Below, piece by piece: positions 1 to 9,077 of a stretch of DNA of 16,739 nucleotides (the stretch's first letter is position 1; the number at the start of each line of letters is the position of its first letter). The stretch covers positions 1 through 16,739 of the forward strand of contig JAPLUS010000069.1 of NCBI GenBank assembly GCA_026397495.1, given 5' to 3'. The notes beneath the pieces are model-generated. The model searched no databases. It had not been told where the DNA came from and worked only from the letters and a program-made list of their open reading frames with translations. The stretch comes from Candidatus Zixiibacteriota bacterium. Lineage in GTDB: Bacteria; Zixibacteria; MSB-5A5; GN15; PGXB01. Made by a program: the position numbers and the translations under genes.

Positions 1-2422
1 AACGATCATTAAAAGTAAAAGCCAGTTTTTCTTCACTAGCTCCGATAATCAAATTGCAGTCGCCGGCATACTGACCGCGAAGTAATTCTTCCGCAAGGGG
101 GTCCTCAAGGTACTTTTGAATAGCTCGTTTCAACGGGCGCGCTCCAAGCATCGGCTCAAAACCTCTGCCAGCCAGAAATTCCCGCGCCGGTTCGGTGAGA
201 ACAAAACTGATTCCTTTATCCGCCAGCCGCTTGGCCACCTCGGCCACCAGAATATCAACAATCTGCTTGATATGGCTGATGTCGAGGGCATGGAAAATAA
301 CCACTTCATCGATTCTGTTAAGAAGCTCCGGATTGAACATCTTCTTTAGTTCTTCCGTCACTTTTTGCTTCATTGAATCATAAGAGCTATTTTCTTGCTC
401 GGCGCCGAAACCGACTGTCTTGCCGTCCCTAATTCTTTTTGTGCCGATATTGGAGGTCATAATAACCACCGTATTTCGAAAATCAACGCGGCGACCAAAT
501 GAATCAGTCAGCGAACCATCATCCATTAACTGCAATAAAATATTGAAAACATCCGGATGCGCCTTTTCAATTTCATCGAGCAGAACCACCGAGTACGGCC
601 GACGCCGCACCTTTTCAGTCAGCTGTCCCCCTTCTTCATAACCGACATATCCCGGAGGAGCACCGATAAGACGAGACACGGCAAACTTCTCCATATACTC
701 CGACATGTCGATACGGATAAGAGACTCAGAATCTTCAAAAAGGAATTCCGCCAAAGCTCTGGCCAATTCCGTTTTGCCAACGCCGGTCGGCCCCAAGAAA
801 ATAAACGAACCAATCGGTCGCCGTGGATCGCCCAATCCGGCACGAGCCCGTCGAATGGCTCTCGTAATAGTCGTGATGGCTTCCTCCTGCCCGATTATCC
901 GCTTCTTCAATTCTTCTTCCATTCGAAGCAGACGACGCGATTCTTTTTCTTCAAGGCGAAAAAGTGGAATACCGGTCATCTTGGAAACCACCTGAGCGAT
1001 ATCCTCAGCTTTAAGCACGACGCGCTGTTTATCTCTCTGTTCTTCCCATTCCTTTTTCAGTTCTTGAATTTTTTCTCTCTTAAACTTCAATTCGTCACGC
1101 AACTGAGCCGCTCGCTCGAACGCCTGATTTTTAACCGCCTTCTCTTTTTCTTCTTGTAGTCGGGTGATTTCATTTTCGATATCATTAAACTCCTGAGGTT
1201 TGGCATACGAGGCCAGATGCGCCCGGCTGCCCGCCTCATCAATCACGTCAATCGCTTTATCCGGCTGGAACTTCCCACTGATATAGCGGTTGGAAAGTTT
1301 TACTGAGGCTTCAATGGCTTCATCCGATATAACCAGTTTATGATGTTCTTCATATTTTGGACGAAGCCCTTTCAGAATTTTAACGGTATTTTCCGTTGAG
1401 GGTTGTTCAACCATTACGGTTTGGAAACGGCGATCCAAAGCGCCGTCTTTTTCAATATATTTTCTATATTCATTCAAAGTGGTGGCGCCGATACACTGCA
1501 GTTCTCCGCGGGAAAGCGCCGGTTTAAAAATATTACTGGCATCCAACGAGCCTTCCGCCCCTCCGGCGCCGACGATAGTATGCAATTCATCAATGAAGAT
1601 AATAACATCCTTAGAGTTGATAATTTCCGTCATCACCGCCTTGAGACGCTCTTCAAACTGTCCCCGATATTTGGTGCCGGCAACCAGCGAGGCCATATCC
1701 AGAGTAACCATCCGTTTATTCTCCAGAGTCTGGGGAATCTTCCCCTCCACTATTCTTTGCGCCAGACCCTCGGCAATGGCCGTCTTGCCAACCCCCGGCT
1801 CACCAATTAGCACCGGATTATTCTTCTTACGTCGGGAAAGAATCTGACTAACTCGCTCAATTTCATCCTCGCGGCCGATAATCGGGTCAAGCCGCCCCCG
1901 GCGTGCCAGTTCGGTTAGGTCTCGTCCAAAATGATCTAGCGCGGGCGTCTTTGATTTTTTCCGTTTCCGTTTGAACGATGACGGTTTTCCACTCTGGACA
2001 TTTTTTAATTCCTCATAGACTTCTTTATAATCGATTTCATACATCGAGAGAACCTGAGCCGCTACCCCCTCTTCGTCCTTAAGAAGAGCCAAGAGGATAT
2101 GCTCGGTATCAATATCCTTGGATTTCAGAGCGCGGGCTTCCTGACCGGATACTTCCAATGTCTTCTTGGCGCGGGCCGTAAGCGGTAGCTGTCCCATGGT
2201 CATGGTGCCGCCGGCCGGTTGAACGACCTCCTCAACGGAGGCCTTCAGATCCTGTATTTCCAGACCAAGATTGTTAATTATATCAACTGCCCGCCCTTCT
2301 CCGAGACGAATCAATCCCAAAAGAAGATGCTCGGTTCCGATATAGTCATGGCGAAGCCGGGCCGCTTCATCGCGAGCATATTCGATTGCTTTGCGGGCTA
2401 ATTCCGTAAACATTTCATTCAT
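1..2422 (-). CDS. clpC: ClpC-type AAA+ protein unfoldase (C-terminus cut by window edge)
   Basis: Hsp100 unfoldase that feeds substrates to the ClpP protease; in the McsB pathway it receives proteins tagged with phosphoarginine. The reading frame is open for 807 codons from the ATG at 2422 to the left edge. In order: a double Clp N domain (about 1-145), a basic linker, a first AAA module with Walker A GEPGVGKT (207-214) and Walker B FIDELH (near 278), a middle region with a UVR-like helix ([14 protein letters not shown]) typical of ClpC, then a second AAA module with Walker A GPTGVGKT (about 541) and Walker [15 protein letters not shown] loop near 670 matches the ClpP-docking loop. The start has a GGTGA ribosome site six bases upstream; an in-frame ATG three codons later is possible. 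ClpC proteins run about 810-850 residues, so only the last few are missing. It lies 35 bp after mcsB. Confidence 0.96.
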   Translation of the reverse strand, partial: MNEMFTELARKAIEYARDEAARLRHDYIGTEHLLLGLIRLGEGRAVDIINNLGLEIQDLKASVEEVVQPAGGTMTMGQLPLTARAKKTLEVSGQEARALKSKDIDTEHILLALLKDEEGVAAQVLSMYEIDYKEVYEELKNVQSGKPSSFKRKRKKSKTPALDHFGRDLTELARRGRLDPIIGREDEIERVSQILSRRKKNNPVLIGEPGVGKTAIAEGLAQRIVEGKIPQTLENKRMVTLDMASLVAGTKYRGQFEERLKAVMTEIINSKDVIIFIDELHTIVGAGGAEGSLDASNIFKPALSRGELQCIGATTLNEYRKYIEKDGALDRRFQTVMVEQPSTENTVKILKGLRPKYEEHHKLVISDEAIEASVKLSNRYISGKFQPDKAIDVIDEAGSRAHLASYAKPQEFNDIENEITRLQEEKEKAVKNQAFERAAQLRDELKFKREKIQELKKEWEEQRDKQRVVLKAEDIAQVVSKMTGIPLFRLEEKESRRLLRMEEELKKRIIGQEEAITTITRAIRRARAGLGDPRRPIGSFIFLGPTGVGKTELARALAEFLFEDSESLIRIDMSEYMEKFAVSRLIGAPPGYVGYEEGGQLTEKVRRRPYSVVLLDEIEKAHPDVFNILLQLMDDGSLTDSFGRRVDFRNTVVIMTSNIGTKRIRDGKTVGFGAEQENSSYDSMKQKVTEELKKMFNPELLNRIDEVVIFHALDISHIKQIVDILVAEVAKRLADKGISFVLTEPAREFLAGRGFEPMLGARPLKRAIQKYLEDPLAEELLRGQYAGDCNLIIGASEEKLAFTFNDR

Positions 2423-2457
2423 CTTATGTCACCATCCTATATATAAAATGCATTTTT

Positions 2458-3519
2458 CTAATTTAGGCTACGTTTCTCTTTAAGTTTTTCCCTTACCATC
2501 TCGGCTCTGACAATATCGCGTTGTTCAGCATTCATCTCTTTGGAAAAATATTTTTGGAGATGCGCCGGCTGCGAGAGAAGCAATATCTCATTAAGCAATG
2601 ATATCTCAATATAATCAATAATTCCCATCGCGGTTCCCAGCCGAACTGCCGAAAGCAGATTCATAACCTCCTCCGAGGTCAGAATCCGGGCATATTTGAG
2701 AATACCATACGCTCTCCAAATCTTATCAATTATTTGATGGGAGGCTTCGCTGATGAGCCGTTGGCGTGCCGTCGCTTCATCTTCAATAATGGAACGGGTG
2801 ACCCCCGTAATCAATTCCAAAATTTCCCTCTCCGAAACTCCCAGGGTGGTTTGATTTGAAAGCTGAAATAAATTCCCCAGAACATCGGTCCCCTCGCCAT
2901 AGAAACCTCGTACGACTACTCCCATTTTGGAAATTTTAGAGATGACTTTTTCAATATCCTTAGTGATAACCAAGCCGGGTAGATGTATCAGCACCGAGGC
3001 TCTCATTCCGGTGCCGACATTGGTTGGACAGGCGGTTAGAAAACCAAAATCCGGGTCATAATCAAATTCCAGAAATCCGCCTACCTCATTGTCATATTCA
3101 CCGGCCAATTGAAGCGCTCCTTCGGGATTTAAGCCGGGAGTAATGGCCTGTATCCGGAAATGATCTTCCTCATTGACCATTATGGAAACCTGTTCATCAC
3201 GACTAACATAAAGAGCACACAAGTCATTATCCTGCATAAAGGTCGGCGACATCAGGTGCCGCTCAACCAGAAAATCTCTGTCGAGACGGGATAGTTCTGA
3301 TGCCTTAAGAAATTTTCCCTCTCTCAATTTCTCCGAATGGCCAAAGGCCGATTCAAAATAGCCGACCACTTTTTCTTTAGTATCAGTATCGGCGGCTGAC
3401 GGATAAATACACCCTGAAATATTCCGTGCCAGTCTTACTCGGGTGGAAAGGACTACCATACTTTCTTTCCCTTTGCCCGACAGCCAATGGGTCAGTTTTT
3501 TGGACATATCTTCAAACAT
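2458..3519 (-). CDS. mcsB: McsB protein-arginine kinase
   Basis: Phosphagen-kinase-fold enzyme that phosphorylates arginine side chains of proteins, marking them for ClpC-ClpP. The 353-residue length is normal. STRVRLARN at 25-33 is the N-terminal nucleotide-binding signature of the family. The active-site cysteine lies in TACPTNVGTGMRA (Cys about 164). GFYGEGTDVLGNLFQLSNQ is the later conserved loop. Near the C-terminus, RDIVRA (334-339) matches the RDxxRA pocket through which McsB is allosterically activated by phosphoarginine, so the kinase looks intact and autoregulated. The ATG at 3519 follows the mcsA stop by only 5 bp, with GGGGA as a ribosome site; Met5 is an alternative start. Neighbours mcsA and clpC confirm the assignment. 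Confidence 0.96.
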   Translation of the reverse strand: MFEDMSKKLTHWLSGKGKESMVVLSTRVRLARNISGCIYPSAADTDTKEKVVGYFESAFGHSEKLREGKFLKASELSRLDRDFLVERHLMSPTFMQDNDLCALYVSRDEQVSIMVNEEDHFRIQAITPGLNPEGALQLAGEYDNEVGGFLEFDYDPDFGFLTACPTNVGTGMRASVLIHLPGLVITKDIEKVISKISKMGVVVRGFYGEGTDVLGNLFQLSNQTTLGVSEREILELITGVTRSIIEDEATARQRLISEASHQIIDKIWRAYGILKYARILTSEEVMNLLSAVRLGTAMGIIDYIEISLLNEILLLSQPAHLQKYFSKEMNAEQRDIVRAEMVREKLKEKRSLN

Positions 3520-3524
3520 ATCAA

Positions 3525-4046
3525 TTAATCCCCGGCCTTGGACGCCAAGTATGATTCCCTGAAAGCTTTCAATTTGTCCCTCAAATCAGCGGCCCGCTCA
3601 AAGTCCTCAGTCTCAATTGCCTTTTTTAGCTCGGCTTCAATCCGTTTTTCTTCTTTCACTGGAAGCGGTGGCTCGACACTGGAAAGCGGTAGTTTCCCCT
3701 TATGTAGAGAGGAGCCATGAATCTTACGCATTATCGGCTCCAGCTGAGGACGAAACTCCTTATAACATTCACCACAACCAAAACGCCCCTGATGAGTAAA
3801 TTCCTCAAAGGTAAGGCCGCAGTGGGGACACTTTATATCGACGACCGGTTCGGTTTTCTGAGTAAACTGCTGTTGCATAAGGCCGGATAATATCTCCGCC
3901 AGAGGAAAAGGAACATTATCCAGCGGCGAATGAAAACCTCTTTTCCCCGCACAATCTTTACAAAGAGAAATAACAATTTTTTCGTTATTCACAATTTGTG
4001 TCATATGCACCGTCGCCTGTTGTTTTTTACAGTCTTGGCATATCAT
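3525..4046 (-). CDS. mcsA: McsA zinc-binding adaptor/activator of McsB
   Basis: Partner protein that activates the McsB arginine kinase and helps deliver substrates to ClpC. It is 173 residues, normal for McsA. Four CxxC pairs are visible (Cys 3/6, 29/32, 73/76, 91/94), expected to bind two zinc ions. A C-terminal UVR motif (AIETEDFERAADLRDKL, about 143-159) is the element that contacts ClpC/McsB in the known family. The gene starts 12 bp after the lolD stop and ends 5 bp before mcsB, so it should be co-transcribed. No ctsR, the usual first gene of this operon in Firmicutes, is present; lolD occupies that position. Confidence 0.94.
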   Translation of the reverse strand: MICQDCKKQQATVHMTQIVNNEKIVISLCKDCAGKRGFHSPLDNVPFPLAEILSGLMQQQFTQKTEPVVDIKCPHCGLTFEEFTHQGRFGCGECYKEFRPQLEPIMRKIHGSSLHKGKLPLSSVEPPLPVKEEKRIEAELKKAIETEDFERAADLRDKLKAFRESYLASKAGD

Positions 4047-4058
4047 ATATATAAATTC

Positions 4059-4760
4059 CTAATTCTTGCTGACTTCATGCAGAAGTCCATCCTCCATTTT
4101 TACAATCCGATGGCAACTTTCGGCCAATTCTTTATTATGAGTGGCAATCAAGAAAGTTACCTCGTGAGACTCATTTAACCCGGCCAAGAGCTGATGAAGT
4201 TTTTCTCCTGTCTTGATATCCAGATTCCCCGATGGCTCATCGGCCAACACAATCTCCGGTTTATTTATTAATGCTCTGGCTACGGCCACTCGCTGTTGTT
4301 CTCCGCCCGACAACTGCCGGGGTCGATGTTTCGATCTATTTGCTAAACCAACTTCCAGGAGAAGTTGTTCCGCCATAATTTCCGCTTCTTTTTTACTTTT
4401 TCCGGCAATCAGGGCCGGAATCATAATATTTTCCAAGGCCGTAAATTCTTCCATAAGATAATGATGCTGAAAGACAAAACCAACATGGTTATTGCGAAAA
4501 GCGGCTAAAGTGGCTTCGCTCATATTTTGCAGCAATTCGCCTTTCACCCTTACATTCCCTTGTGTCGGCCTATCTAACCCTCCTAAAATATGCAGAAGGG
4601 TCGATTTCCCTACCCCGGATTCTCCCACCACTGCCATCATATCCCCTTGATATAGAGTAACATTAACTCCTCTCAAGACCTCGAGAACCCCTTCTGAGGT
4701 TTCAAAATTCCTATATACCCCCATGGCAATCAGGAGCTGGTTGGTGTCTGCCGCATCCAA
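4059..4760 (-). CDS. lolD: LolD-type ABC transporter ATPase (lipoprotein release)
   Basis: Cytoplasmic ATPase of the LolCDE complex, which extracts lipoproteins from the inner membrane for transfer to the outer membrane. All ABC motifs are present: Walker A GESGVGKST (46-54), Q-loop VFQ followed by HHYLMEEFTALEN, which closely matches the LolD family, signature LSGGEQQR (150-157), Walker B VLADEP with Glu 175, D-loop GNLD, and the switch histidine in ATHNK (208). The open frame begins with TTG at 4760; a downstream ATG at 4724 (Met13) is the alternative, but it has no evident ribosome site. It follows lolC/E by 95 bp that hold a good promoter, and precedes mcsA by 12 bp. MacB-type ATPases are similar, but the lolC/E neighbour supports LolD. 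Confidence 0.92.
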   Translation of the reverse strand: MDAADTNQLLIAMGVYRNFETSEGVLEVLRGVNVTLYQGDMMAVVGESGVGKSTLLHILGGLDRPTQGNVRVKGELLQNMSEATLAAFRNNHVGFVFQHHYLMEEFTALENIMIPALIAGKSKKEAEIMAEQLLLEVGLANRSKHRPRQLSGGEQQRVAVARALINKPEIVLADEPSGNLDIKTGEKLHQLLAGLNESHEVTFLIATHNKELAESCHRIVKMEDGLLHEVSKN

Positions 4761-4794
4761 TTTTGGAGACTCTCCCCGGTTTTAATCTCTATAT

Positions 4795-4823
4795 ACTATA
4801 CTTATTTTCGCCAAAATCGTCAA
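4795..4823 (-). promoter_or_regulatory. Sigma-70-type promoter for lolD-mcsA-mcsB-clpC
   Basis: On the minus strand TTGACG (4818-4823) and TATAGT (4795-4800) are separated by exactly 17 bases, matching 10 of 12 consensus positions. Transcription would begin near 4788, giving a leader of about 28 bases before lolD. The leader holds a short palindrome GGAGA-C-TCTCC (4765-4775) that overlaps the likely ribosome site. No CIRCE element or CtsR heptad repeat was seen beside it. Confidence 0.65.
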
Positions 4824-4855
4824 ATTATTTAGATAACCTTCGTAATTCCAGTAAC

Positions 4856-6085
4856 TTATTGCCGGAGCACTTCAATGACAGATTGGCGGGACGCCCGATG
4901 GGCCGGATATAACGCTGCCAGAAAGCAAATCAATAGCGTAATCAACCCCGCAAAAACAAGATCAAGCAAATGAACATCAATCGGCAAATAATTGATAAAA
5001 TATAAATCGGCGGGAAGTGAAATCAGGGCATATTTATTTTGTATCCAAGCGGCGCCTAAAGCTATCCCCCAACCACAGATTATTCCTATAGTTCCAATAA
5101 CTAACCCATTGTATATAAATATCTTACGAATCGATGCCGGAGTTGAGCCAATGGTTTTAAGAATCCCTATTTCTGATCGTTTTTCCATCGCCAACATCAC
5201 CAGCGTCGATATGATTGAAAAGGCCGCCACCAAAACAATTAGAATGAATCCAATGAAGAGCATTTTTTTCTCAAGAGCGATCCAGGTGAAGAGGTTCTTA
5301 TGCAAAATATTCCACGGGACAATATCATAATTTAATCCAATGGTTTCCTGTATCCTTGAGGCAACTTGATCGGCCAAATAAATATCAGTCAATTTGAGAT
5401 GAATTCCGGTTACCTCATCATCCATTTGGAAAAGTTTTTGGGCTGATGACAATCGTATATAGGCCATTTCCGAATCAAACTCATACATTCCGGTCTCAAA
5501 GATACCGGTCACATAAAATTTGGCCACCCGCGGTTTGCTGGAATGGCGCAAATCTTCACCTCGTAGAGAGTACAAAACCACCGGATCACCGATGAATACC
5601 CCCAACCGGTTGGCCAGGGTTACCCCCATTAGGATTCCGGATGCTTGCTCGGAGGTGTCAGGAAGGGATAAGTCAAGACTATACTCCCCGGCGGTAATAT
5701 TGCGGGCGATATCAGCCACCCTTTTTTCTTCATCGGGATTTATTCCCCTGACAACGATACCATCCCCAATTGAAGCTGACGATATCGCCGCCTTATAATA
5801 GATAAAAGGCGAAGCCGCCATGACATTTTCGACTTTTGTAACTTTATCAATTAACTCACGATAATCGGGCATGGTCATAGAATTTCGCGGGAATATGGTT
5901 ATATGAGAGGTTGTGCCCAAAAGCCGTTGCCGCAATTCCGAACTGAAACCGTTATGCATTGACATTACAAAACAGACCACGGCTACACCCAGAGTCACAC
6001 CGGCGGCGGTAATCCAGGTTGAGAAGGAAGTAAAAAAATGGCCGGAGCGTAAATACCGGCCCGCTATAAATCGCTCATAGTACAT
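4856..6085 (-). CDS. LolC/LolE-family lipoprotein-releasing permease
   Basis: Inner-membrane subunit of the lipoprotein-releasing ABC transporter. The 409 residues show the family layout: one membrane helix near the N-terminus (about 22-45) after the typical YERFIAGRYL opening, a large periplasmic MacB-like domain (about 50-265), then three helices (about 272-300, 322-350, 372-398) with EKRSEIGILKTIGSTPASIRK in the cytoplasmic loop contacting the ATPase, and a C-terminal LYPAHRASRQSVIEVLR. These features fit LolC/E rather than a generic FtsX permease. Only one permease gene is visible, so the complex may use a homodimer (LolF-like) or a second gene elsewhere. The ATG at 6085 has no clear ribosome site; it follows the methyltransferase relic by 34 bp. 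Confidence 0.92.
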   Translation of the reverse strand: MYYERFIAGRYLRSGHFFTSFSTWITAAGVTLGVAVVCFVMSMHNGFSSELRQRLLGTTSHITIFPRNSMTMPDYRELIDKVTKVENVMAASPFIYYKAAISSASIGDGIVVRGINPDEEKRVADIARNITAGEYSLDLSLPDTSEQASGILMGVTLANRLGVFIGDPVVLYSLRGEDLRHSSKPRVAKFYVTGIFETGMYEFDSEMAYIRLSSAQKLFQMDDEVTGIHLKLTDIYLADQVASRIQETIGLNYDIVPWNILHKNLFTWIALEKKMLFIGFILIVLVAAFSIISTLVMLAMEKRSEIGILKTIGSTPASIRKIFIYNGLVIGTIGIICGWGIALGAAWIQNKYALISLPADLYFINYLPIDVHLLDLVFAGLITLLICFLAALYPAHRASRQSVIEVLRQ

Positions 6086-6119
6086 ATTATGAGGAGACTG
6101 ATGTTAGGTATTTATGCAC

Positions 6120-6505
6120 TTACTCTCCAAGCTCTATTTGTTCGCCATCGTGAAAAATAATCTTTTCAGCCCTTTTAAATGTCGCCTTCGTCGTAGACGG
6201 ATAATCCATTACCTTGCCGCCTAAGGAACTTCCCGAATGACATCAATAGATCTGCCACTTTCTTCGGCGTGCCCCCCACCACATGCATATATATTTTCTC
6301 TGACAGCTCGTTCCAACGCCCGGGTATCTTCAAAGGCTTTTATCTGCGCCTCCGAATCACTTCCCTTTTTTCTTTAAAAAAGAATATTGTAATTCTTGCC
6401 GCTTTGAAAGGGTGGATCCAAATAAATCAGCTTCACGCCTTCATCGCTGATATGATGGCGTAGTATATCTAAGTTATCACCGTAACAAAGTTGACTTATC
6501 TTCAT
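6120..6505 (-). pseudogene. Relic of a site-specific DNA adenine methyltransferase (internally deleted, frameshifted)
   Basis: Pieces of one methyltransferase appear in order but in different frames. The ATG at 6505, with an AAGGA ribosome site, opens MKISQLCYGDNLDIL and then LIYLDPPF, the catalytic DPPF motif of beta-class (type III Mod-like) enzymes, and stops after 43 codons at 6374. In a second frame GSDSEAQIKAFEDT (about 6364-6323) follows. In a third frame comes RWNELSEKIYMHVV and then GGTPKKVADLLMSFGKFL (about 6318-6223). A final frame gives GGKVMDYPSTTKATFKRAEK and ends in TAA at 6120, resembling the C-terminal tail of the same family. Intact members have roughly 450-550 residues, so most of the middle, including the AdoMet-binding motif, is lost. 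The shifts fall at T, A, G and C/G runs. It lies 17 bp after lysS, so it was once part of this operon. Confidence 0.8.
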
Positions 6506-6522
6506 ATATCTATCTTCCTTAA

Positions 6523-8028
6523 TTACTCCGGGCGCATTTGCGGGAAAAATATTACATCACGGATTGAGTGGCTGTTGGTCATCAACATCACTAACCGGTC
6601 AACACCAAAACCCAGTCCGCCGGTCGGCGGCATTCCATAAGAAAGCGCCATAATGAAATCTTCATCCAACTGCTGAGCTTCCTCATCTCCCGCTTTTCTC
6701 TGCTCCGCCTGAGCCAAAAAACGACGTTTTTGCTCTTCAGGATCATTTAATTCCGAGAAGGCATTCCCCATTTCCAAACCGGCGATAAATACCTCAAATC
6801 TCTCCGTCAATCTTGGATTGTCGCGATGGACTTTGGCCAGCGGCGAAATCTCCAACGGGAAATCCTTGATAATAGTCGGTTGAATAAGATTGGGTTCCAC
6901 TTTATGTTCAAAAAAGGCCTCGACTACTTTCCCCCAGTTGGTTAAATTATCGGAATCAATGCCGGCTTCTTTGGCTTTCTGTCGGACCGCAACAAAATCA
7001 AGGGAAAGCAAGTCAATGCCGATCGCTTCTTTAATGGCATCAATCATAGAAAGAATTTTAAATCGGGGTTCAAGGTCGATTTCATGGTTTCCATAGGTGA
7101 TTTTATATTTTCCGTGCAAATCATAGGCCACTTGGCGCAGAAGTTTCTCAAAGAGAATCATCATATCATTATAGTCCGCGTATGCCCAATAGAGCTCTAT
7201 GGATGAGAATTCCGGGTAATGCAGGCGATCAATTCCTTCATTGCGGAAATTCTTGCAGTACTCCCAAATCTTTTCAAAGCCGCCGACAATCAGCCGTTTA
7301 AGATAAAGCTCGTCGGCAATCCGAAGGTATAAATCAATATTGAGACTATTATGATGGGTTATAAACGGTCGGGCCGAAGCCCCGCCATAAAGCGGCTGCA
7401 ATACCGGCGTTTCCACCTCCAGAAAACCGTCATTATCCAGAAACTCTCTGATTGATTTAATTATGCGGCTTCGCTGAATAAAGGTCCGCCGCACGTCTGA
7501 ATTGGCTATCAAATCAACATAGCGGCGGCGATACCGAAGTTCCTTATCCACCAGCCCGGCATGTTTGTCCGGCAAGGGATGAATAGACTTAACTAGAAGT
7601 TCAAATTTATGCGCCGCTATTGTTTTCTCGCCGGTGTGAGTTACAAATAGTTTTCCCTCAACACCTACCATATCGCCCAAATCCAGCCGATCAAACAAGT
7701 CAAACAGCTTATCCCCGACATTATTTACCTTCACATATATTTGCATCTTGCCGGAGGAATCATGAATATCGGCGAAAATCGCCTTACCCATTTTCCTCTT
7801 TAGCATAATACGCCCGGCCATCCGGACAATTGTCTCGATAGAAACCAAGCGGTCAAAATCGCTCAGCGCTTCGGATACCAAATGGGTTCGCTCATACCGA
7901 TAGGGATATGGATTTATTCCCTGCTCTCTGAAATAGGCAACCTTCTGCCGCCTGATTTCAATCAATTCATCAAGAGGAATCTGAGTCGGCCCGGAACTCT
8001 CAGTCTTATGCTCTGAATTTTCGCTCAT
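6523..8028 (-). CDS. lysS: Lysyl-tRNA synthetase, class II
   Basis: Charges tRNA-Lys with lysine in the cytoplasm. An N-terminal OB-fold anticodon-binding domain (about 60-150) is followed by the class II catalytic core. Motif 1 is in FLEVETPVLQPLYGGASARPF. Motif 2 contains FRNEGIDRLHYPEFSSIELYW, in which Tyr and SS replace the more usual HNPEFT. Motif 3 is GLGFGVDRLVMLMTNSHSIRD near the C-terminus, ending FFPQMRPE. The length (501 residues) matches bacterial LysS. I chose the ATG at 8028, one base after the coaD stop; an upstream in-frame GTG at 8055 would add MVPKGKNVD but lies inside coaD and is less likely. The methyltransferase relic follows by 17 bp. Confidence 0.96.
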   Translation of the reverse strand: MSENSEHKTESSGPTQIPLDELIEIRRQKVAYFREQGINPYPYRYERTHLVSEALSDFDRLVSIETIVRMAGRIMLKRKMGKAIFADIHDSSGKMQIYVKVNNVGDKLFDLFDRLDLGDMVGVEGKLFVTHTGEKTIAAHKFELLVKSIHPLPDKHAGLVDKELRYRRRYVDLIANSDVRRTFIQRSRIIKSIREFLDNDGFLEVETPVLQPLYGGASARPFITHHNSLNIDLYLRIADELYLKRLIVGGFEKIWEYCKNFRNEGIDRLHYPEFSSIELYWAYADYNDMMILFEKLLRQVAYDLHGKYKITYGNHEIDLEPRFKILSMIDAIKEAIGIDLLSLDFVAVRQKAKEAGIDSDNLTNWGKVVEAFFEHKVEPNLIQPTIIKDFPLEISPLAKVHRDNPRLTERFEVFIAGLEMGNAFSELNDPEEQKRRFLAQAEQRKAGDEEAQQLDEDFIMALSYGMPPTGGLGFGVDRLVMLMTNSHSIRDVIFFPQMRPE

Positions 8029-8029
8029 A

Positions 8030-8551
8030 TCAACGTTTTTTCCCTTTGGCACCACTAAATTTAATTCTCAAGGCTTCTGCTACCGGCGAAGGCACCAGAC
8101 TCTTTATGTCACCCTTATTGGCAGCGACATCTTTGACAATAGTAGAGGATAAATAGACCCACGATAGCGATGGCATCAGAAAAACTGTCTCTACGTCCCT
8201 TACCAACTTGCGATTCATCAACGCCATCTGGAACTCATACTCAAAATCCGAAATTGCCCGCAATCCCCTAATAATAGCGCAGGCCTTATAGTCTTTGACC
8301 AAATTAGCCAGTAAACCATGAAATTTGATAACCCTTACTTTCTTTATATTCCCTAGACTGGTTTTAACCAGATGGTATCTTTCCTCCTGGGTAAAAAGCG
8401 GAGACTTGCTTTCATTGCCGACGACGGCGACAATGACATTATCAAAAAGGGCACAGGCCCTTTCCACCAGTGATATATGGCCGTTGGTAATCGGGTCAAA
8501 AGTCCCCGGATATACGGCTGTTTTCCCCTTTTTAGTCTTTCTTTCGGACAT
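8030..8551 (-). CDS. coaD: Phosphopantetheine adenylyltransferase
   Basis: Catalyses the penultimate step of coenzyme A synthesis, transferring AMP from ATP to 4'-phosphopantetheine. The 173 residues contain the nucleotidyltransferase signature YPGTFDPITNGH (14-25, the TxGH-like motif), the conserved IIRGLRAISDFEYEFQMA with MNRKL, and the C-terminal SWVYLSSTIVKDVA containing the ATP-binding SSTxV. Family length is about 160, with an N-terminal extension of some eight basic residues here. The ATG at 8551 lies 20 bp inside the end of rsmD, with GAGGT eight bases upstream as ribosome site. The rsmD-coaD order is common in bacteria. Confidence 0.97.
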   Translation of the reverse strand: MSERKTKKGKTAVYPGTFDPITNGHISLVERACALFDNVIVAVVGNESKSPLFTQEERYHLVKTSLGNIKKVRVIKFHGLLANLVKDYKACAIIRGLRAISDFEYEFQMALMNRKLVRDVETVFLMPSLSWVYLSSTIVKDVAANKGDIKSLVPSPVAEALRIKFSGAKGKKR

Positions 8552-9077
8552 AGAAAGTTACCTCGGTCTGGCCGAATTTCCTATTTTTCAATATTATCAT
8601 TTTGTCATTGGCAATATCAGCACCGGATTTATGCTCAATAATAAGGAATCCCTCTGCGCCAAGCAAGCCATATTCCAAAATGACCTCAATGATCTCAGAC
8701 GGGGTTACTTTGGCATAAGGCGGATCCGCAAAAATTATGTCAAATTTCAAACCTCTTTCGTTGAGAAGACGACAAGCCTTGACATAGTCGGCTTCAACTA
8801 TTTCCGCATTCAAGCTAAGCGTCTTCAGATTATATCCAATCATTTCTGCTTGAGGATGTCCAATTTCAACAAAGACGGCTGAATGAGCCCCGCGGGAAAA
8901 AGCTTCTATTCCCAGCGCTCCGGAGCCTGCAAAAATATCGAGCACTGACTTTTCCTCAATGTCATTCATCAATATATTGAAAATTGCCTGCCTTATTTTA
9001 TCGGAGGTTGGTCGGATGGCCACGTTAGATAGAGTTTTGATTGGTCGCCCTCTATATGTACCACCTGTGATTCTCAT
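8532..9077 (-). CDS. rsmD: 16S rRNA (guanine-966-N2)-methyltransferase RsmD
   Basis: Methylates G966 of 16S rRNA using S-adenosylmethionine. The protein opens with MRITGGTYRGRPI, has the AdoMet-binding motif DIFAGSGALGIEAF (47-60) and the catalytic motif DPPY (118-121), and ends in RKKD; 181 residues is normal. The open frame extends upstream to 9149, but the extra MFPSEYYLF segment is the wrong-frame shadow of the previous gene. I place the start at 9077, where the previous stop and this ATG share a base (TAATG), suggesting translational coupling. It overlaps coaD by 20 bp. Confidence 0.95.
   Translation of the reverse strand: MRITGGTYRGRPIKTLSNVAIRPTSDKIRQAIFNILMNDIEEKSVLDIFAGSGALGIEAFSRGAHSAVFVEIGHPQAEMIGYNLKTLSLNAEIVEADYVKACRLLNERGLKFDIIFADPPYAKVTPSEIIEVILEYGLLGAEGFLIIEHKSGADIANDKMIILKNRKFGQTEVTFYVRKKD

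Noticed and set aside
557..1159. 200-codon plus-strand ORF inside clpC
   Set aside because: It is antisense to the second AAA module and middle domain of ClpC; its Phe/Arg-rich translation has no domain features.
1403..1847. Two overlapping plus-strand ORFs of 135 and 122 codons
   Set aside because: Both are antisense shadows of the first AAA module of clpC, where the minus frame has clear Walker motifs.
8029..8055. GTG start for lysS at 8055
   Set aside because: It lies within coaD and adds a nine-residue segment unlike LysS; the ATG at 8028, directly after the coaD stop, is a simpler start.
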